DNA of 24,054 nt from UMGS172 sp045587185. Lineage in GTDB: Bacteria > Bacillota > Clostridia > Oscillospirales > Acutalibacteraceae. The notes beneath the pieces were generated by a model that was not told the DNA's origin, did not search any database, and was given only the letters and a program-made list of their open reading frames with translations. The position numbers and the translations under genes were made by a program. Location: positions 1 to 24,054 of the forward strand of contig JAZNBS010000052.1 of NCBI GenBank assembly GCA_045587185.1. The letters are read 5' to 3'. Positions 22,291 to 24,054 of the stretch are shown in pieces (position 1 is the stretch's first letter; each line of letters starts with the position of its first letter).

Positions 22291-22887
22291 TTATTCTTTT
22301 ATCTCGATTGAAATAATCTTCACATCGTCCAAAGGACGGTCTGCGCCGTTGGTCTTGACATTGGCAATGGCATCAACAACATCCATTCCCTCAAAAACCT
22401 GACCGAACACTGAATGTCTGAAGTCAAGCCAAGGGGTGCCTCCCATCTGTTCATAAGCCTTGACTGCATTTTCAGGGAAACCGCGGTCGGCCATACCTCT
22501 CATCTGCTCAAGCATACCTTCAGGAACCTCGGATGCCTGAACGATAAAGAACTGACTGCCGTTGGTGTTAGGGCCTGCATTTGCCATTGACAAGGCACCT
22601 TTTATATTGTGAAGGTCAGGGTCAAATTCGTCCTCAAACTTTTCACCGTAGATGCTTTCACCGCCGCAACCGGTACCGGTGGGGTCACCGCCCTGAATCA
22701 TAAAATCCTTGATAACACGGTGAAAAATAAGTCCGTCATAATATCCCTTTTTAGAAAGTTCAACAAAGTTAAGGACAGTGCGCTCAACCTTATCCTTGAA
22801 AAGGCGAATAGAAATATCACCCATTGTGGTATGCATAACTGCAACAACTTCCCCGTTTTGAGGCTTGTCCAACTGATTAAAACTCAT
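22291..22887 (-). CDS. Cytosolic cyclophilin-type peptidyl-prolyl isomerase
   Basis: 198 residues, no signal peptide. FHRVIKDFMIQGGDP, NTNGSQFFIVQ and RHSVFGQVFEGMDVV are the catalytic and substrate-groove segments of cyclophilin A-type enzymes. A shorter insert (about 40 residues, EVPEGMLEQMRG onward) sits where the neighbouring lipoprotein has its long one. ATG at 22887 is preferred since AAGGG lies 10 nt before it; an ATG at 22905 has no clear site. It is the first gene of the cyclophilin-rmlA-glycosyltransferase run, from the promoter at 22944-22972. Confidence 0.93.
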   Translation of the reverse strand: MSFNQLDKPQNGEVVAVMHTTMGDISIRLFKDKVERTVLNFVELSKKGYYDGLIFHRVIKDFMIQGGDPTGTGCGGESIYGEKFEDEFDPDLHNIKGALSMANAGPNTNGSQFFIVQASEVPEGMLEQMRGMADRGFPENAVKAYEQMGGTPWLDFRHSVFGQVFEGMDVVDAIANVKTNGADRPLDDVKIISIEIKE

Positions 22888-22943
22888 AGTTAAAAACCCT
22901 TTCATGAAGGCTCACAAAAAGCCTATTTTATTTCTACTTTTTT

Positions 22944-22972
22944 ATTTTACTAGATTTTGAACCATTTTACAA
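22944..22972 (-). promoter_or_regulatory. Promoter of the cyclophilin-rfbA-glycosyltransferase unit
   Basis: Minus strand: TTGTAA (22967-22972), 17-nt spacer, TAAAAT (22944-22949). It is the only plausible promoter seen for the genes down to 18310. Confidence 0.6.
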
Positions 22973-23053
22973 CAGTTAATTTGTAAATATTTATGGTATG
23001 CAAATCTTAAAGCCTGACCAGACTGTGTGGCTATTGTTCCCTCGAATTTCATA

Positions 23054-23072
23054 CAAGAAAAAATTTTTCTTG
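23054..23072. promoter_or_regulatory. Palindrome overlapping the nrdR -35 box
   Basis: CAAGAAAAA-a-TTTTTCTTG, perfect 9-bp arms, ending inside the -35 hexamer of nrdR. The position suits a repressor site. It does not resemble the NrdR box (ACACAATATATTGTGT-like). Confidence 0.4.
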
Positions 23073-23098
23073 TTAAATCACAACATTTATGGTATAAT
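23070..23098 (+). promoter_or_regulatory. Promoter of nrdR
   Basis: TTGTTA (23070-23075), 17-nt spacer, TATAAT (23093-23098). The nrdR ATG lies 41 nt past the -10 box. Confidence 0.75.
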
Positions 23099-23139
23099 AC
23101 CTTTGGAATATACAAAATACTCTTTTAGGAGTGGTAAAA

Positions 23140-23595
23140 ATGAAGTGTCCGTATTGCGCATTTGAGGAAAGTAAGGTTATTGATTCCCGTCCCACCGACG
23201 AGGGCGAGCGTATCCGCCGCAGAAGAGAATGTTTGAAATGTCAGAAGCGTTTCACTACATACGAAATTATTGAAAGCCTACCCATTATCGTTATCAAAAA
23301 AGATAAATCGCGTGAGGTATTCAACCGTGATAAACTGATTAACGGTATGCTCAAAGCCTGCGAGAAACGTCCCGTTTCTATTAACGATATCGAACGCGCA
23401 GTTGACGATATTGAGACAAAGTTACAGAACTCGCTTGACCGCGAGGTCACAAGTGACGCTATCGGCGAACTCGTTATGGCAAAACTGAAAGAACTTGACG
23501 AGGTCGCGTACGTTCGTTTTGCCAGTGTTTACCGCCAGTTTAAGGATCTCAGCACCTTTATGGAAGAACTCAATAAACTGTTGAACGACAAATAA
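23140..23595 (+). CDS. nrdR: Transcriptional repressor NrdR
   Basis: Senses ATP/dATP and represses ribonucleotide reductase genes. It is 151 residues, the family's size. The zinc ribbon has Cys3-x2-Cys6 and Cys31-x2-Cys34 (MKCPYC ... ECLKC) and the Arg-rich strand GERIRRRRE between them for DNA binding. The ATP-cone follows (about 46-136: VIKKDKSREVFNRDKLINGM). ATG at 23140 is chosen: AGGAG lies 8 nt upstream, and the family starts MKCPYC; the GTG at 23131 falls within that site. It is monocistronic. Its targets are not in the window. Confidence 0.97.
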   Translation: MKCPYCAFEESKVIDSRPTDEGERIRRRRECLKCQKRFTTYEIIESLPIIVIKKDKSREVFNRDKLINGMLKACEKRPVSINDIERAVDDIETKLQNSLDREVTSDAIGELVMAKLKELDEVAYVRFASVYRQFKDLSTFMEELNKLLNDK

Positions 23596-23609
23596 ATAGT
23601 CATTCAACA
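23579..23609 (+). terminator. Terminator of nrdR, overlapping the stop codon
   Basis: TGTTGAA-c-GAC / GTC-a-TTCAACA, ten pairs with one mismatch and a 9-nt loop, followed by ATTTTT. The 5' arm lies inside the last codons of nrdR. Confidence 0.65.
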
Positions 23610-23636
23610 ATTTTTCGATTTTTTTAAAAATAGTTC

Positions 23637-23665
23637 TTGACAACGGGATGATATTATAGTAAAAT
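23637..23665 (+). promoter_or_regulatory. Promoter of tRNA-Thr
   Basis: TTGACA (23637-23642), 17-nt spacer, TAAAAT (23660-23665), 19 nt before the first tRNA base. Confidence 0.8.
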
Positions 23666-23684
23666 ACATAACGTTGTCAGCAAT

Positions 23685-23760
23685 GCTGTTATGGCTCAGG
23701 TGGTAGAGCACATCCTTGGTAAGGATGAGGTCGGCAGTTCGAGTCTGCCTAACAGCTCCA
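23685..23760 (+). tRNA. tRNA-Thr (anticodon GGT)
   Basis: 76 nt with encoded CCA. The 7-bp acceptor stem GCTGTTA/TAACAGC is perfect, the anticodon arm is CATCC-TTGGTAA-GGATG with anticodon GGT (reads ACC/ACT), and the T arm is GGCAG-TTCGAGT-CTGCC. The D arm GGCTC ... GAGCA holds AGGTGGTA. Confidence 0.96.
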
Positions 23761-23763
23761 CAC

Positions 23764-23808
23764 AAAAAGTCCTGTAAACCCGGTTATTTCAAGGGTTGCA
23801 GGACTTTT
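23764..23808 (+). terminator. Intrinsic terminator after tRNA-Thr
   Basis: AAAAGTCCTG-ta-AACCC / GGGTT-g-CAGGACTTTT with an 11-nt loop and a run of T after it. Confidence 0.85.
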
Positions 23809-23866
23809 TTTATTTTACGCTTATAAAAGTTGATAATTAAAAAATGTTAATAATATTTAATAATTG

Positions 23867-23896
23867 TTAGTCAAAAAGTTAGTCAAAAATTAGTCA
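23867..23896. repeat. Three short direct repeats TTAGTCA
   Basis: TTAGTCA starts at 23867, 23879 and 23890, the first two followed by AAAA. The spacing (12 then 11 nt) is about one helical turn. It lies between the tRNA-Thr terminator and the tRNA-Ala terminator; no function is evident. Confidence 0.5.
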
Positions 23897-23912
23897 GTTA
23901 TAAATGTAAAAG

Positions 23913-23941
23913 AAAAACCGTTGCTAAAAGCAACGGTTTTT
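23913..23941 (-). terminator. Intrinsic terminator of tRNA-Ala
   Basis: A perfect 12-bp stem AAAAACCGTTGC / GCAACGGTTTTT with a 5-nt loop, 2 nt past the tRNA-Ala CCA end. The symmetric flanks allow bidirectional action. Confidence 0.85.
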
Positions 23942-23943
23942 TG

Positions 23944-24019
23944 TGGTGGAGACGGTCGGGATCGAACCGATGACCTTCTGAATGCCATTCAGACGCTCTC
24001 CCAGCTGAGCTACGCCCCC
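23944..24019 (-). tRNA. tRNA-Ala (anticodon GGC)
   Basis: 76 nt with encoded CCA. On the minus strand the acceptor GGGGGCG pairs with CGTCTCC (two G-U pairs), the anticodon arm is TCTGA-ATGGCAT-TCAGA with anticodon GGC (reads GCC/GCT), and the T loop is TTCGATC. A TATTAT box at 24033-24038 may be its -10; the -35 would fall past the window end. Confidence 0.96.
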
Positions 24020-24054
24020 AAAGCACGTTGGTATAATAACACAAACATATTAAA

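Noticed and set aside
22908..22924. Small hairpin AGGCT-N7-AGCCT in the cyclophilin leader.
   Set aside because: It has only five pairs and no U-tract where needed. It may be chance, so it is not listed as a terminator.

Overview
The window looks like a chromosomal segment of a Gram-positive bacterium of the Clostridia (Firmicutes), probably a gut Oscillospirales-like lineage. The evidence is strong GGAGG-type ribosome sites, near-consensus sigma-A promoters (nine seen, all with 17-nt spacers), a long Firmicutes-type (class II) galT, the PyrK/PyrD-1B pair, a clostridial-type IMP dehydrogenase loop, and a sortase-anchor remnant. The genus cannot be named from sequence alone. Most genes are housekeeping. 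Apart from one small membrane-protein gene, nrdR and a tRNA, everything lies on the minus strand.

Left part (1-3240): a 5'-truncated wall-anchored surface-protein remnant, then a two-gene unit (family-2 glycosyltransferase, galT) with its own promoter.

3301-4689: an AT-rich block (about 29% G+C by hand count over 3481-3660, against 47% over 12121-12300) bounded by two inverted copies of a ~39-nt motif. It holds a SAM-dependent methyltransferase, a broken four-helix-bundle gene (10-T tract plus a 29-bp tandem duplication), a promoter and a cluster of small hairpins. This is the most unusual region and looks like an inserted cassette.

4704-9147: guaB (IMP dehydrogenase) with promoter; a DUF4886-type SGNH lipoprotein translationally coupled to a glycosidase-tail remnant; and a LysR regulator divergent from a small three-helix PQ-loop/SemiSWEET-like membrane protein.

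9285-18300: a nearly complete UMP-biosynthesis operon, transcribed pyrC-carB-pyrK-pyrD-pyrF-pyrE-pyrB-pyrI. It starts from a good promoter followed by a leader with an intrinsic terminator and a competing antiterminator, so attenuation is likely. carA and pyrR are absent from the window, and I see no PyrR-binding motif in the leader. With guaB nearby, the window covers key steps of both pyrimidine and guanine nucleotide synthesis.

18310-22887: a second minus-strand unit: cytosolic cyclophilin, cyclophilin lipoprotein, rmlA (dTDP-glucose synthesis), then two glycosyltransferases, suggesting surface-polysaccharide assembly. It runs straight into the pyr promoter with no terminator of its own, so the pyr attenuator may also end it.

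22900-24054: nrdR (ribonucleotide reductase repressor) on plus, tRNA-Thr(GGT) on plus and tRNA-Ala(GGC) on minus, each with terminators.
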